Notes under the pieces: generated by a model
What the model saw: the letters and a program-made list of their open reading frames with translations, nothing else
Databases searched by the model: none
Told to the model about the DNA's origin: nothing
Program-made: the position numbers and the translations under genes
Shown: one piece after another, positions 1-11,090 of the stretch
Numbering within the stretch: position 1 is the first letter of the stretch
How the letters are laid out: each line of letters starts with the position of its first letter
Origin: Alnus glutinosa
Taxonomy: Eukaryota; Streptophyta; Magnoliopsida; Fagales; Betulaceae
NCBI RefSeq assembly: GCF_958979055.1
Contig: NC_084895.1
Location: 3,923,501 to 3,987,500 of the forward strand
Length of the DNA: 64,000 nt
Direction of reading: 5' to 3'

Positions 1-210
1 TGTTTTATAAAAATAAAAAATAAAAATTCACGTAGTCAACCATGCATGCAAAGGGCAAAGATATTTATGCTCACTGTTTTTGCTTTGAAACAGGCAAATG
101 TTGGCCCTTTGAAATGACTTTATGCACTTATATTAAAAAATAAAAAAATACGACTTTATGCAAAGTCACGTCATGGCTTAATTTCCATACAAAAACAATG
201 CATGAAACTG

Positions 211-617
211 TTGTGGGGATGGAGAATCTTTCAACCCATCGCCACTCAATCTTCAACCCCCTGTTTTTTCTTTCTTGAACATCAGAATGGGAAGATATAA
301 AATATAAAAATAAATTATTTTTATTTCAATAATTCTTCTCCCTTAATGCAATAATTAACTTGAATAAGCATCTTCAAACAAGATAGAATCAAATTAAATG
401 ACCTACTCTGATACCATCGTGTAAGAATTCATTATCATCAACGGATTGAAGATATTGTCCTTATCTTGATTAATTCATGAAATCCATAACTCTTGATGAA
501 GATACTTGCAAAGGAAAAACTTCAACGAAGAGAATATAGGAATAATCCTTTTAAAGAGAAACACAACTCTCCAAGCATGAGTAAGATATGAGATCTCTCA
601 ATTATATAGACAGCATA
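211..617 (-). repeat. Copia-type LTR plus leader fragment, copy 1
   Basis: This copy and the one at 1011-1410 are near-identical direct repeats 800 bp apart. Each contains TGATACCA on the plus strand (409-416 here), which is the reverse complement of the TGGTATCA core of the initiator-Met tRNA primer-binding site of plant LTR elements. Read on the minus strand, the segment right of it ends in TTCTTACA just before the primer site, as a copia LTR end would. No gag or pol coding remains, and no complete LTR pair is seen. Confidence 0.5.
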
Positions 618-632
618 TACCAAAAAGATCTC

Positions 633-660
633 ATATACCAAAAAGATCTTTTTGGTATAT
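633..660. repeat. 28-bp perfect palindrome
   Basis: The sequence reads identically on both strands, centred on AGATCT between 646 and 647. Its left half is also directly repeated just upstream at about 615-630. It sits between the copia fragment and the long hairpin. Confidence 0.8.
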
Positions 661-670
661 CGTCAATTAT

Positions 671-967
671 AAGCTTCATTACAGTACACGGTAATGCTCC
701 TAGGTCCCACTGCAGAGGGCTGCAGTCGTCTTTATGTCCAGCCCACGTGATGCAGGTTCTTTTGATTTTCTTGCAACGGTCAACCACCAATTGTTCCAAT
801 TGTTCCACGAGAGAGAGGTTTTGAAATCATGGGCAAAATTGAAACAATTCGTGGTTGACCGTTGCAGGAAAATTAAAAGAAGCTGCATCACGTGGGCTGG
901 ACATAAAGTGGACTGAAACCTTCTGCGGTGGGACTCAGGAGCATTACCGTGTAATGTAAAGAAACTT
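671..967. repeat. Long imperfect hairpin (MITE-like)
   Basis: The arm at 671-799 is the inverted complement of 841-967, with a loop of about 40 bp. Shared blocks include CACGGTAATGCTCCT, TATGTCCAGCCCACGTGATG and CAACGGTCAACCAC. The open frames across it are not genes. No clean target-site duplication was found. A foldback MITE or a decayed MIR-like hairpin is possible. Confidence 0.65.
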
Positions 968-1010
968 ATCAAACAAGGCCGTGGGGATGGAGAATGCATG
1001 AATCTGCACG

Positions 1011-1410
1011 TTGTGGGGATGGAGAATCTTTCAACCCATCGCCGCTGAATCTTCGACCCCTGTTTTTAACTTTCTTTGAATATCAGAATGGAAGATGGCA
1101 AATATAAAAATAAATCATTTTTATTTCAATAATTCTTCTCCCTTAATGCAATAACTTGAATAAGCTAGCATGCTTCAAACAAGAATCAAATAGAATGACC
1201 TGTTCTGATACCATATTGTAAGAATTCATTATCATCAACGGATCGTAGATATTGTACTTATCTTAATTCATGAAATTCATAACTTTTGATGAAGATGTTT
1301 GCAAAGGAAAAACTTAAGCGAATAGAACATACGAATAATCCTTCTAGAGATAAACACTAATCTCCAAGTATGAATAAGAGATGAGATCTCTCAATCATAT
1401 AGAGACATAT
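1011..1410 (-). repeat. Copia-type LTR plus leader fragment, copy 2
   Basis: Direct repeat of 211-617. The primer-site complement TGATACCA lies at 1206-1213. Both copies keep the same order (leader, primer site, LTR end), so they are duplicates of one fragment and not the two LTRs of one element. Confidence 0.5.
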
Positions 1411-2269
1411 GTTAATTTTATTTATAGTTTATATGAAATTTCCTACAAACTAGTTTGTGTGTGTATATATATATATATATACTCTTTTCTCTAATGACCA
1501 ATTATTATAAATACTTTGCATGAAAGGCCACTTCCCATCAAAGACATTGATCCTTTCATTAATACCCTTCTAAATAATACATCCAATTAGGCACGCTTAG
1601 TTTTTACTTTAAATATAAACTCAACACTTATATGGTTCTGCCTTAGAGCACGGCATCATCTTCTTTAAAACTTATTATTTTCTTTAAATATATGAAAAAC
1701 TCTTAAAAAATCTCATTGAAATAGATGCTCTTGTTATTATCTAAACAGGAAACACAAAGGGAATAAAATGCATGTTGTACCATAAATTTAAGGAAGCAAA
1801 AGTGGTTCCTTAATGTTATTTTAATATAAAAAAGCTTTCGATCTCTTTCCTCTGACATTTATTTCAAACATTATTTAAATGGTTTCTCTTTCATCTCTCT
1901 TTCTCTCTTTTTTTTCTAAACATTTAATTTAAAGAATACTTAAATGATATAGAGAAATGATAAAGAAAGTTATTGTAAAGTTTATTTAAATACAAAAGCA
2001 AAAAGTAGGCTAGGGCATTAAGGTAATAGGCTAGGCATTGACATGAACATTGTGAACATCGACATTCAAGGTTGTCCAAACAAAACCTATTCAATCAGTT
2101 GTCTTGATTATTTATTTTTTTTTGTAGCAACTTAACCAAACATTACATTAATAAAATAAAATTACAAAAAGAGGGATGAGGAACCCAACAAATACTTATA
2201 AAATAACCAATACAATGCAATAAATTAAAATGGAAAATGAATCCTAACAAATCTGATTCCATAGTCTTT
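1411..2269. other. Gene-free AT-rich DNA
   Basis: No supported gene. A (GT)n(AT)n microsatellite lies at about 1456-1482. A short stretch near 1436-1455 resembles the terminal repeat of the Mutator-like MITE at 55894-56119. Confidence 0.6.
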
Positions 2270-2940
2270 AACTAAAAGGGAAAAGGTCGAGGAGAGAGCC
2301 GTCGTGATAATTATATGTATTGTAGTTTGAGGTTTCGACAACAATAAAAAAGAATGCATTGACGATAAGTATGATAATTAACTATAATAAGACCTTCGAT
2401 AAAAGCCACATTTCACACATACTTATACCAATAAAAAAATATAATTCCATAGTTCATTGACTAAACGGGGAAAGGGCTAAGGGTGCGTTTGAGATTGAGG
2501 TTTCGTAGATAATAAGTACGATTTTAAACCAAATTGTAGAATATAAATCGTTTGGAAACTGCTTTTTTAAAAATTGTAATTTGAAAACTCAAAAAATCTG
2601 CTTTTTCAAATCGCAGGTAAGATAATGCTTTTTTAAAAACGCAGAATTTTAAAGGCTAATTTACGATTTTAAAGGCTAAACTGTGATTTTGTCAAATGCT
2701 TAACTGCATTTTTAAAAATCACATTTTTCAAATTGCACATTTTAAAATCGTTATTTTAAATCACGCTTTTTGATATCGTACCCCAAACAAACCCTAAAGG
2801 AATGGCCGTCATGATCAATAATGATATGTATTATAGTTTGAGGTTTGGACGGCATATACAAAAAATATGCACTGACGATAACTATGATAATTATAATAAG
2901 ATGGTCTATAAAAGCCACATTTCATGCATACTTATAAATT
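2270..2940. repeat. Direct duplication interrupted by a MITE
   Basis: Two related segments of about 150 bp (2290-2425 and 2800-2935) share blocks such as TATAGTTTGAGGTTT, GCACTGACGATAA-like sequence and AAAAGCCACATTTCA. The second is preceded by the Tourist-like element at 2481-2794, and the first shows the matching site without it. Confidence 0.6.
2481..2794. mobile_element. Tourist-like (PIF/Harbinger) MITE
   Basis: 314 bp with ends GGGTGCGTTTG and its complement-like AAACAAACCC, flanked by a 3-bp TAA duplication (2478-2480 and 2795-2797). The interior alternates ATTTTAAA and TTGCGATTT-like blocks. At least eight relatives occur in the window (for example 23755-24069, 41546-41765, 41880-42215, 52035-52110, 54770-54990, 60272-60480, 60604-60930, 62335-62540). 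A TAA duplication and GGG ends are characteristic of PIF/Harbinger MITEs. Confidence 0.7.
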
Positions 2941-2965
2941 ATAACAATAATAATAAAAAAAATTA

Positions 2966-2996
<31 letters not shown>

Positions 2997-3047
2997 GGTG
3001 GCATGATCCAGGATTCGATCATTCTTATATGGGAAATGAATAGTGGT

Positions 3048-3342
3048 GTTGTTTGGTAGATGTATGTATACAATAGATTAGTGGATTGTTAATTTTGAAA
3101 TTAATAAAAAATAAAGATGTGATATAAAGAAAAAAAAAATTGTATAAAAAAGTGAAAAAAAATTTATATTATAGTAAATTTTTTTATTTAAATAGTAATA
3201 AAAAATTATTGATGTGATATAAAAAGTAAAAAAATAAAAATATTTTGATGTTGATTGTTTTTAAAAAATGTAAAAACAAAAAAAAATGTGAACAGTAAAA
3301 ACCCACTATTCTTTTCTATTCTTGTTCTTTTCAAACAATGCT
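3048..3342. mobile_element. AT-rich MITE-like element
   Basis: It starts near GTTGTTTGGTAGATG and ends near TTTTCAAACAATGC. The inner blocks TGATATAAA, AAAAGTGAAAAAA and ATTTAAATAGTAATAAAAA recur, often inverted, at 6060-6290, 37930-38200, 49690-49900, 51410-51650, 55200-55420 and 55560-55745. The superfamily is not determined and the boundaries are approximate. Confidence 0.45.
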
Positions 3343-3394
3343 AGCATTTGAAGAGCAATGATTGGGGGACACTAACGGCCCCCTTCCCCTCTTT

Positions 3395-3583
3395 TTAATA
3401 ATCAAAATAATTTGCATCCGTGCCTCAAGCCAAAGGGTCTGCATCTTCGGAAGCATTGCTCCGCGTACTTTCATTCTTAGCTTTGTTCTTGGGTTGCCCA
3501 GCCCAATCGTGTTTTATTTGTATTTTTCTTTTTGATGTAATCTGTTTAGCAAGTATCTAAAAAAAAAAAAAAAAAAAAAAAAA
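3395..3583 (+). mobile_element. 3' tail of a LINE-like retroposon
   Basis: A short nonrepeated stretch with the plant LINE 3'-UTR look (TTTGTATTTTTC, TTGATGTAATCTG) runs directly into an A-run at about 3559-3583. No reverse transcriptase remains. The minus-strand open frame at 3729-3971 is not supported as a gene. Confidence 0.4.
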
Positions 3584-4279
3584 ATTCAAAATAATTTTAT
3601 TCAGAAAGTGATTTTTTTTTATTGTTTTTTTTTTTTTTTTAAAAAAAAACTGATTTATTTATTGAAAAGGAAAAAGGGGCGGTTAGGGTCCTAAGGAAAA
3701 TGCTAAAAAACATCCCTTTATTCCTCATTCATTCTCCCTTTTTATTAAATAAATTGATTTTAATAAAAAAGTAGTCTCTTAATGTTACATCATAGACTAT
3801 TTTTTTATTAAAATTAATTTGTTTAATGAAAAGAGAGGATGAGAGAGAGATGAGGGGTGCATGTGTAGCACCCCTCGGGTCCCAATCACCCCTCGTATTT
3901 GAATCTTCTAGATTCAATTTGATATGAAGTGGGTTGGTCCAGCTTTTTGGCGCACCATCTTGACCGGCCACGCTTGGTTGAAATTCTGGGTAGAAACACT
4001 GTATGTGTCACATCCAATTTTCTTTAATTATTCTGCCGGCCACTTTCCTTACCAAATTTGAAGAATTTTAATTTTTTAATGGTCAAAATAAAAATATTTG
4101 TAAAAACGATCAAAATTGATGGGCGTAGCATATTGACCATTTAAAAAGTCAAATCATAATATTTGTCAATTTGCAGTATTTCATCAAATTTGATTGTCAG
4201 TTGAGGAGCTAATTAATATTTAACTTTTTTTCTTTTTTATCCGTATATGAACTAGGATGAACATATATATATATATATA

Positions 4280-4461
4280 GAGTAATACTACACATCATCC
4301 CCTTGTCCTCCTTTTATTACCCCAAAATTGATGTGGCTCTTAAAATTACCATTAGATTTATGATAGATCACCATTAGATTTTGATCAAATGGTGATTTTA
4401 AGAGCCACATCAATTTTGGGGTGATAAAAAAAGGACAAGAGGATGATGTGTAACATTGCTC
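4280..4461. mobile_element. Mutator-like MITE, family M1
   Basis: 182 bp, almost entirely inverted repeat: it begins GAGTAATACTACACATCAT and ends with the matching ATGATGTGTAACATTGCTC. Inner arms share GATGTGGCTCTTAAAAT. It is inserted in an AT microsatellite, so the duplication is unclear here. The sister copy at 60015-60195 has a clean 9-bp duplication, which places the family in the Mutator superfamily. Confidence 0.7.
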
Positions 4462-4796
4462 ATATATAGATATATTTGACAATTGAGGACTTTACCCAGA
4501 AAGTTTTTAAATTTACAAATATAGATATAGAAGGTTTCAAGTTACGAGTAAGGAAAAATATCAACATGCATTTTAACGATGGATCTCTACTCTTAAGTTA
4601 AGATATTCATATAATGCTGAGATTCATAGCTATTCCCAAAATTTAGATTCGCTTTTGGATGAATAAAAATTTCATTAAAAAAGTTAAACTTAAATACAAA
4701 TAGGAGAGAGCCCGTCTCCAAGGATATCGGAATTTACTATAATTGGCGTGCCTGTTCGCACAGCCCGCAGAGAGTGAGGCTAGGAGGGTTCATCAG

Positions 4797-5003
4797 ATAA
4801 GAATTCTCTATAATTATTTGTTTAGATTTAAGAAAATATGAGCAAGTGATTATAAGAAACTACTTATGAGACACACCTAACCGAATAAGTGATTGGACAA
4901 CCCAATTTTTATTTGATCAGGTGCGTCCCATAAGTGGTCTCTCACAATTACCTGCTCAAATTTGAGAGAATTCGGACAAATAATTGTAAATGATCCTAAT
5001 CCG
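4797..5003. mobile_element. Inverted-repeat MITE-like element
   Basis: Left arm (ATAATTATTTG, then GAGCAAGTGATTATAAGA, ACTTATGAGACACACC) is complementary to the right arm (GGTGCGTCCCATAAGTGGTC, AATTACCTGCTC, ACAAATAATTGTAA). Arms are about 90 bp with many mismatches, indicating an old insertion. No target duplication is assigned. Confidence 0.5.
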
Positions 5004-6477
5004 GGTTCACTTCCTTAGGATAAATGAGCCATCCTTAAAGGTTAAGCTATTCGGAGTAGAAAAGTGTTACACTTACCAATTTATTTATTTTTTCTCTCAG
5101 AAATTGATTCTCAAATAATGTGTCAATTATAGATGAGATTTATTATTTTGAAAAATGTGTGACCATCTTATAGGATGACAACACATCCCCTGAGAACCAA
5201 TTTTGGGGAAAATTTGTTGGGAAGTCGAGCATTTCTCTTCGGATTAAGTAAATCCTGTAATAGCACTAGTAACATTTTTTCTTAAACTTTTTCTCAATTT
5301 AGGGAACTAAATCACTTTTTCTTTCTTATTTAAATGCACTTCACAGTAGCTTTATTTATCTTTGGGATAATTGCATCACTGGTCCTTGGGGTTGCATAAA
5401 TTATGAATCACTTCCATGGTGCAAAAAGTTCATGAAGGGTCCTTGTGATAAATTATAATTACAAATCACTCACTGAACCCGTTTTCCGTCCACTAAATTA
5501 ATAGAATCCGTTAGTTTGCCATATCATATAAATAGTAAGACAACCTCTAAATATAATTTGTATTGTAATCCATTAGCGAACTCTGTTATCTTTTCCGTAT
5601 ACCATTCAAATATTATTTAAATTAAATAATAGGAGAAAGAAAGAGGAAAGATAAATTATTTAAATATTGTTTCAAGTAAATGCTAAAGAAATGATAAAAG
5701 AAAGATAAAAGTTTTTATATTAAAATAATGTTAAAGTAACAATTTTTGCTTCTCTAGATGTAGGCTACAACTTTTGATTTCTTTAATATTTTTTTAGTTT
5801 AGAGAACAATAAAAAAATTTGATTTAAATGGTTTTTTTTTTTCCTGCATTAAAAAAAAAAAAAAAAAAAAATTAAGAAAGCCCCTGTTGGTGGACAACGA
5901 CCGGAACACCAAACCAAGGACTGCATAATAGAAGCCAACCACCTCAAGAAAAAACTAATGCAAACTTTAGACTACCTGCTTATAAGGACGTTTTTTTTTT
6001 TTTTTTACCTTTTTGATTTGACAATTATTTTTTTTTTTTTTTAAAGGATTTGACAAATCAATATGTTCCGTTTAATAACCCCTTTGCCTTTCCTTTTCTT
6101 ATTTTCACATTCTTTAAAAAAATATTAATTTCAAAACATTCTTAATCTTTTTTATTTTTTATATCACATCAACAACTTTTTATTATCATTTAAATAAAAA
6201 ACTCACTCTAATACAATTTTTTTTTTTTTTTTTTTTTTTTACTTTTTCATATAAATTGTTTTCGCTTTATATAAAATCAAACATAGACTTCAAAGTCAAA
6301 CAAAGAACTAATTATAGTTTTGACTTTTGACCCCAAATAAAAACTACTTTTTTCTTTTTGTAAGTCCCAAATAAAATACGTGCAAGCAAACTGAAAGTGT
6401 TTCTGGACTTGCAAGGAAAGATCGCAGCATTTCTTTCCCACCCAAAATTTGAAATTTCTTTATAATATTGTAAAACC

Positions 6478-6530
<53 letters not shown>

Positions 6531-6775
6531 TTAAATCCTGTTGAGCCAAAACGAATAAAGAGAAAGGGTTGAGAGTCACACTAAGAATTAATTCTAATTT
6601 TTATTCCAAATAAAATATCTGAAAAGCACACTAGACAATAGACGTGGTTCTCCACTCCCAAGGAATTAGATGCTAGCATTTCTCCAACCAAAATTTGGAA
6701 TTTTATTTTATTTTTTTTTTTTTATTTTTTTTTTATTATTTTTTAAAAAAAAACCAATAAACTTGGGATATCTCT
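5004..6775. other. Gene-free DNA upstream of SPP
   Basis: No gene seen. It contains several long homopolymers, including A at about 5848-5871, T at about 6219-6240 and a T48 run at 6480-6527, plus AT-rich MITE-like sequence near 6060-6290. The proximal part should hold the SPP promoter. Confidence 0.6.
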
Positions 6776-6862
6776 CTATATATAGGAAATTGAAAACTAA
6801 GAGCTGAACATATAGACAGTTCTCATTGTGGAGTGCTGTTATCTGTGGGATTCGCATTTTGG
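6776..6862 (+). promoter_or_regulatory. Probable SPP TATA box and first noncoding exon
   Basis: CTATATATAG lies at about 6776-6785, a plausible TATA box, followed about 30 bp later by ordinary mixed-composition sequence ending at a donor-like GGTAACTAT (exon end 6862). The only coding start for SPP is far downstream at 11091 and is preceded by an acceptor-like TTTAGCAG ending at 11079. Together these suggest a noncoding exon of about 55 nt and an intron of about 4.2 kb. This is inference and needs transcript data. Confidence 0.35.
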
Positions 6863-8010
6863 GTAACTATTTCTTTCCCTTAGCTTCTCCTTTCAATAAT
6901 TAGTATTAGCATTGTCACTCCAAATTACATAAAACGAAAATTTGTTATTATTACCTTCCCAGAGTTGGTTATAGAGAATTTACAGTAGTGTTGTTCTAAA
7001 CTTACCGACCCAGAAAAGAAAAAAAAGAGAAAAAAAAGAAAAAACTTAATCTTGTTGAAGCTGATAATGCACGAGGCATGATTTTTAGCACTTGTTGTTA
7101 AAGAAGATATGTGGGCTGCGGTTATATGTGTTGGGTTTTGTGTTACTTGGTGTTTCGTTGCTTGTATTAAGCTGATGTTTTAAAAACAAATACCAAGAAC
7201 ATATATTTATGAACCCCTTCTGAATGAGTAAAAGCCTACAAATGTGCTTCTCGTTTTGTTTGTAGCCGTGCCTTGTTTTTTTTTTTTCCTCACCTTTCTC
7301 CAAGAATATATAGTCTTTTAACACATTTTGGATCTCTTTATAAATTAGGCTGATTCCAGGATTTGGAATGGATGTTTTGACATGGGAGGTGGCTAAGTCC
7401 ACTTGTGTTCTGTTTAGCAGAATATTTGTTTTATCAGGATGTTGGTTGAAAGTTTCTCAGCATTCCTTAGATATGGATAACATGAATATTAATTTAATGT
7501 AACAGTAATTTTGGTAAAATTCCTTCACATGTTTCAAATATTAACTCCAATCTATGATTTTATAAATGATTCTAAAAAATTGAGATTTTATAATTTTGAT
7601 CGAGCACTTTGTGTTCATACGGCTGCAGCGTTTTCTGCATGTTAACCCCAAGGGGTAGCATAATCACTTAGAGACCATGCTTCATGAACCGGTTGTCACT
7701 AGTTTGGATCTCTCCCTCTCCGGGCCTTGGGGCCAAGCTCACTTATAAAGAGGGGGAGGGGGAGGGGGATGTTCATTTAATTGATTGCAGCTGTTATGGT
7801 TTGTTTATTTGTTTTTTCTTTTTGGCCTTGATTTGTGAAGAAAGCTATCTGGAGGTGCCAGTTGAGCAGCCTGTGACAGATGTCGCAGTTTAATGATTTA
7901 AATGACAAGTTGGTGTAGGGTTGAGGGAGGCAGGTAAGGCAACAGTGTAACGTGAATCACTTGTCGTAATAGTTCATGCCGATGCTGAATTTATTCAACA
8001 TGGTATTTGT

Positions 8011-8255
8011 TAAATTAGTTAAATTACCATTTATCTAAAAGCTCAAGCTGATAGAAAATGATGAATTTAATCATTTTATTACTATTTTAACACCCCCTCG
8101 CGTGTGTGGTTAAACTCTTTCTCAATAGGTGAAGCCTAATACATGAAATATTTAACTGAAATGGGAGTAAATTGTAGAGTCACAGTTCGAAACACCTTTG
8201 TTTTGATACTATGTTAAATCACCTATTATCCAAAAAGCTTAAGTTTTAGGCCAAA
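8011..8255 (-). repeat. LTR/TRIM-like remnant in the SPP leader intron
   Basis: The segment contains TTTGATACTATGTTAAATCACC and flanking CTTAAG-rich sequence, and it resembles in reverse the piece at 10245-10445, which has TTAACATGGTATCAAAGC, a variant of the initiator-Met tRNA primer site. Both may be remnants of one primer-site-bearing element family. Weak evidence. Confidence 0.3.
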
Positions 8256-8834
8256 GTAGTGTCAAATATTGCTGTCGAGGGCAGCATCTCATTTTAGAAA
8301 GATAAGTGGAAGGAAGATTCTGGAGGTAAGGTAATCAGTGTGATTTTGCTGATGAGTCAATATATTTGCACTTGGTAACAAATGTGATTGTGGGGTTTTT
8401 TATACAATGGTAGGGTTTTTTTGAAGAATTACAGCTCAATTGGTGATCACTGTCCAACTGATAATCACTGCATTAATGATATTACCATTCCTATGTGCAA
8501 TGTAATATCTGACTTGGCCAATAAATGGGTCTGAGTTTTTTTTTTTTTTGGTTGTTTCTTCGGGTGGGGGATTGTAGCAGGGTAGGCAGGATATGACCTT
8601 TATTACCTTTCTTAAAACTTATCACATCATGATTAACAAGCTTAGCTTCTTGTTATTCTGCAAAAAGCATAACCTACTGAACATTATAGTTTATATGCAA
8701 TTTTACATATACTAAATTAGTTAGGTTTTGATGTGGGTTTAAAGCGTGTGGGATTTATTTAGAGTGATGGTCTTGGTTTCTTGATGGTCTCCATTCATTC
8801 TTCAATGGAAAATTGGACAAAGTGAACTTTAGTT

Positions 8835-9232
8835 GGCACTGCTGAATTTTATTTTCTCAGTTTTGATACTGTTGTAAAAAGAGTGTGAAAATGAATTTTA
8901 GAATTGCTTTTCGCAGTTTGATTCGATAAACTTTGCCAATAATCAAGAGTGGCATACATCATGCATGGTCATTCTCCCCCTGCAATGCTTTTTTCTGTTT
9001 TTTCATCATTGTTCATGACTAATGTATTTAATAGGCACTGCCGAATTTTATTTTCTCAGTTTTGATACTGTTGTAAAAAGAGTGTGAAGATGAATTTTAG
9101 AATTGCTTTTTGCAGTTTGATTCGATGAACTTCGCCAATAATCAAGAGTGGCATACATCATGCATATGGTCATTCTCCACCTGCAATGCTTTTTTCTGTT
9201 TTTTCATCACTGTTCATGACCAATGTATTTAG
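8835..9232. repeat. 199-bp tandem duplication in the SPP leader intron
   Basis: Two adjacent units, 8835-9033 and 9034-9232, have the same order of blocks (GGCACTGC, TTTGATACTGTTGTAAAAAG, CAATAATCAAGAGTGGCATA, TTTTTTCTGTTTTTTCATCA) and few differences. The duplication appears recent. No effect on coding sequence. Confidence 0.85.
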
Positions 9233-10553
9233 TGGATATGCTATGGTCAACTTCGTTGCTTTCTTGTCACTATCATTCACAATTGAGATACCATCTAAGG
9301 AATAATCGGTACCATTATTGTCATGTAGTCATCATTAGCTTCATGGTCTTTGGAATCATGGGAATAGTTATCCTTCAACAGTCGTACTGATTATTGTTAT
9401 AGTGGGATGGTGAGCACTACAAGCTCATGGTAAACATCATCATAAACATTTCCATGGTCAGCTCCATTATCAAAATAATATCAATGTTACCATCATTATT
9501 ATTCTATGTCATATATTTTATCATCTCATAAATAGAAGTCGGAAATATATGAATATATCCATTTCATGTCAAAGCAGATCCTTTCCTTTTTATTTATTTA
9601 TTTTTATTTGTATATCTGGGTTCCTTTTCTAATTATTGGAGTTTTAGTTATTTGAGTAGTAAATCTAATAGTGACAATCCCTATGATGATCCTTACATAT
9701 ACGACACTAAATAGAGTGGGAAAAATCACACTAAGAGTTGTATTAGTAGTTATTTTCATTGACAAATTTGTATTGATAGTTACATTTTAACTGGTATTGA
9801 CAATTGTAGTGACATTACCTCTCTCTCTATCTATCCAAAGGATTGTTGAAGAAGGAAACTTCCCAAATGGCTAATATGATTTTATTTCCATTTATTTCTC
9901 ATTGATTATATATCTATATTATATTGTATCACTTTTCTATAATAACAATGTAATAGTCTTGAGTAATAATCAAGGAAAATAAGAGTATTTTTCCATTCTT
10001 CTTCCTCCATTTTTTTCCTTCTCTTCCTGGCATTAGAACATTAGTATCCTACACGATAGGAGTCTGTGATTTGTCGGTGGTGGTAGAAGACCATAACTCA
10101 ATTGAAGACCCTTGCAGCATCCAAATATTGATGCCATGGTGATAGATGCTACAAGAGTTGTGCTGGGGTTTCTTGAGCGTCTTTTCTATGTACTTCGGAG
10201 GTGGACGAAGTAGGTGGTCTGCTTTTGGGATAATTGGTGGTTTAACATGGTATCAAAGCAAAGGTCATGAGTTCTAATATTTTCTCTATTATTCACCTCC
10301 TACTTCAATTTTGCATGTTGGGCCTCAGTTATTAAGGAGAAGTTAGGACCCACATGCGAGAGAGAGTGTTAGAATACTAAATAAATGATTGAATTCACCA
10401 TTTCTTATTAGCTTAAGCTTTTAGAATGATTAGTGATTTAACAAGGATAAAGGGAAATGGCTTTTGGTATCCCTTCTAATTAAAAATTAGAGTCTCACAA
10501 TCACTATTTATATGCTTTTCTCTCATTCATTTCTTTGTTCATAGTTTGATATG

Positions 10554-10661
10554 TTGGTGTCCTAGGTGTAAGGACGTCACCTACAATATTGTCACCGCAG
10601 TAGAGTTTAACCACCAAGTTTGGGATGGATTGGTGTGGTTTCTCTACGCCTAGGACACCAA
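10554..10661. repeat. Short hairpin with 17-bp terminal arms
   Basis: TTGGTGTCCTAGGTGTA at the left pairs with TACGCCTAGGACACCAA at the right with one mismatch. The 108-bp element lies in the SPP leader intron. It could be a small MITE; no clear target duplication was identified. Confidence 0.6.
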
Positions 10662-11090
10662 TATTATCATTATTAGGTCAAACAACATGGTCACCATTAT
10701 CATTGTTATCGTTGTCATTATCATTATAAATATCTGTGCTTTTGGATCCCAGAGTAACAACAAAGAGTGTGCTAAACTATTAGCATAGTAGAAACTGCCA
10801 CGGTTAATAAGTTGCAGCCTTCCAGCCGTCCAACATTTTAAATAAGCAAAATCAGCATAGAAAGATAATGAGTTCTATGAAACACTATAATCTGGGTCAT
10901 TTTTATAACCCTTTTTTTTTTTTCTTTTTGAGAAAGTAATATTCACCATGTGGGAACTTTGAGCTCCTAATTTTCTTTTTATAGAAAATGGAGAATTCGC
11001 ATTTGGTCATGTTATGAACATTATTCAACAAAGTTATTTATCAGCAATTTACCTGATGTGTATTTGTAGAGTTTAGCAGATAGGAGACTT

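Noticed and set aside
7085-7402. 105-aa minus-strand frame in the SPP upstream region
   Set aside because: Low-complexity AT-rich DNA within the proposed leader intron, with no motif and no matching copy.
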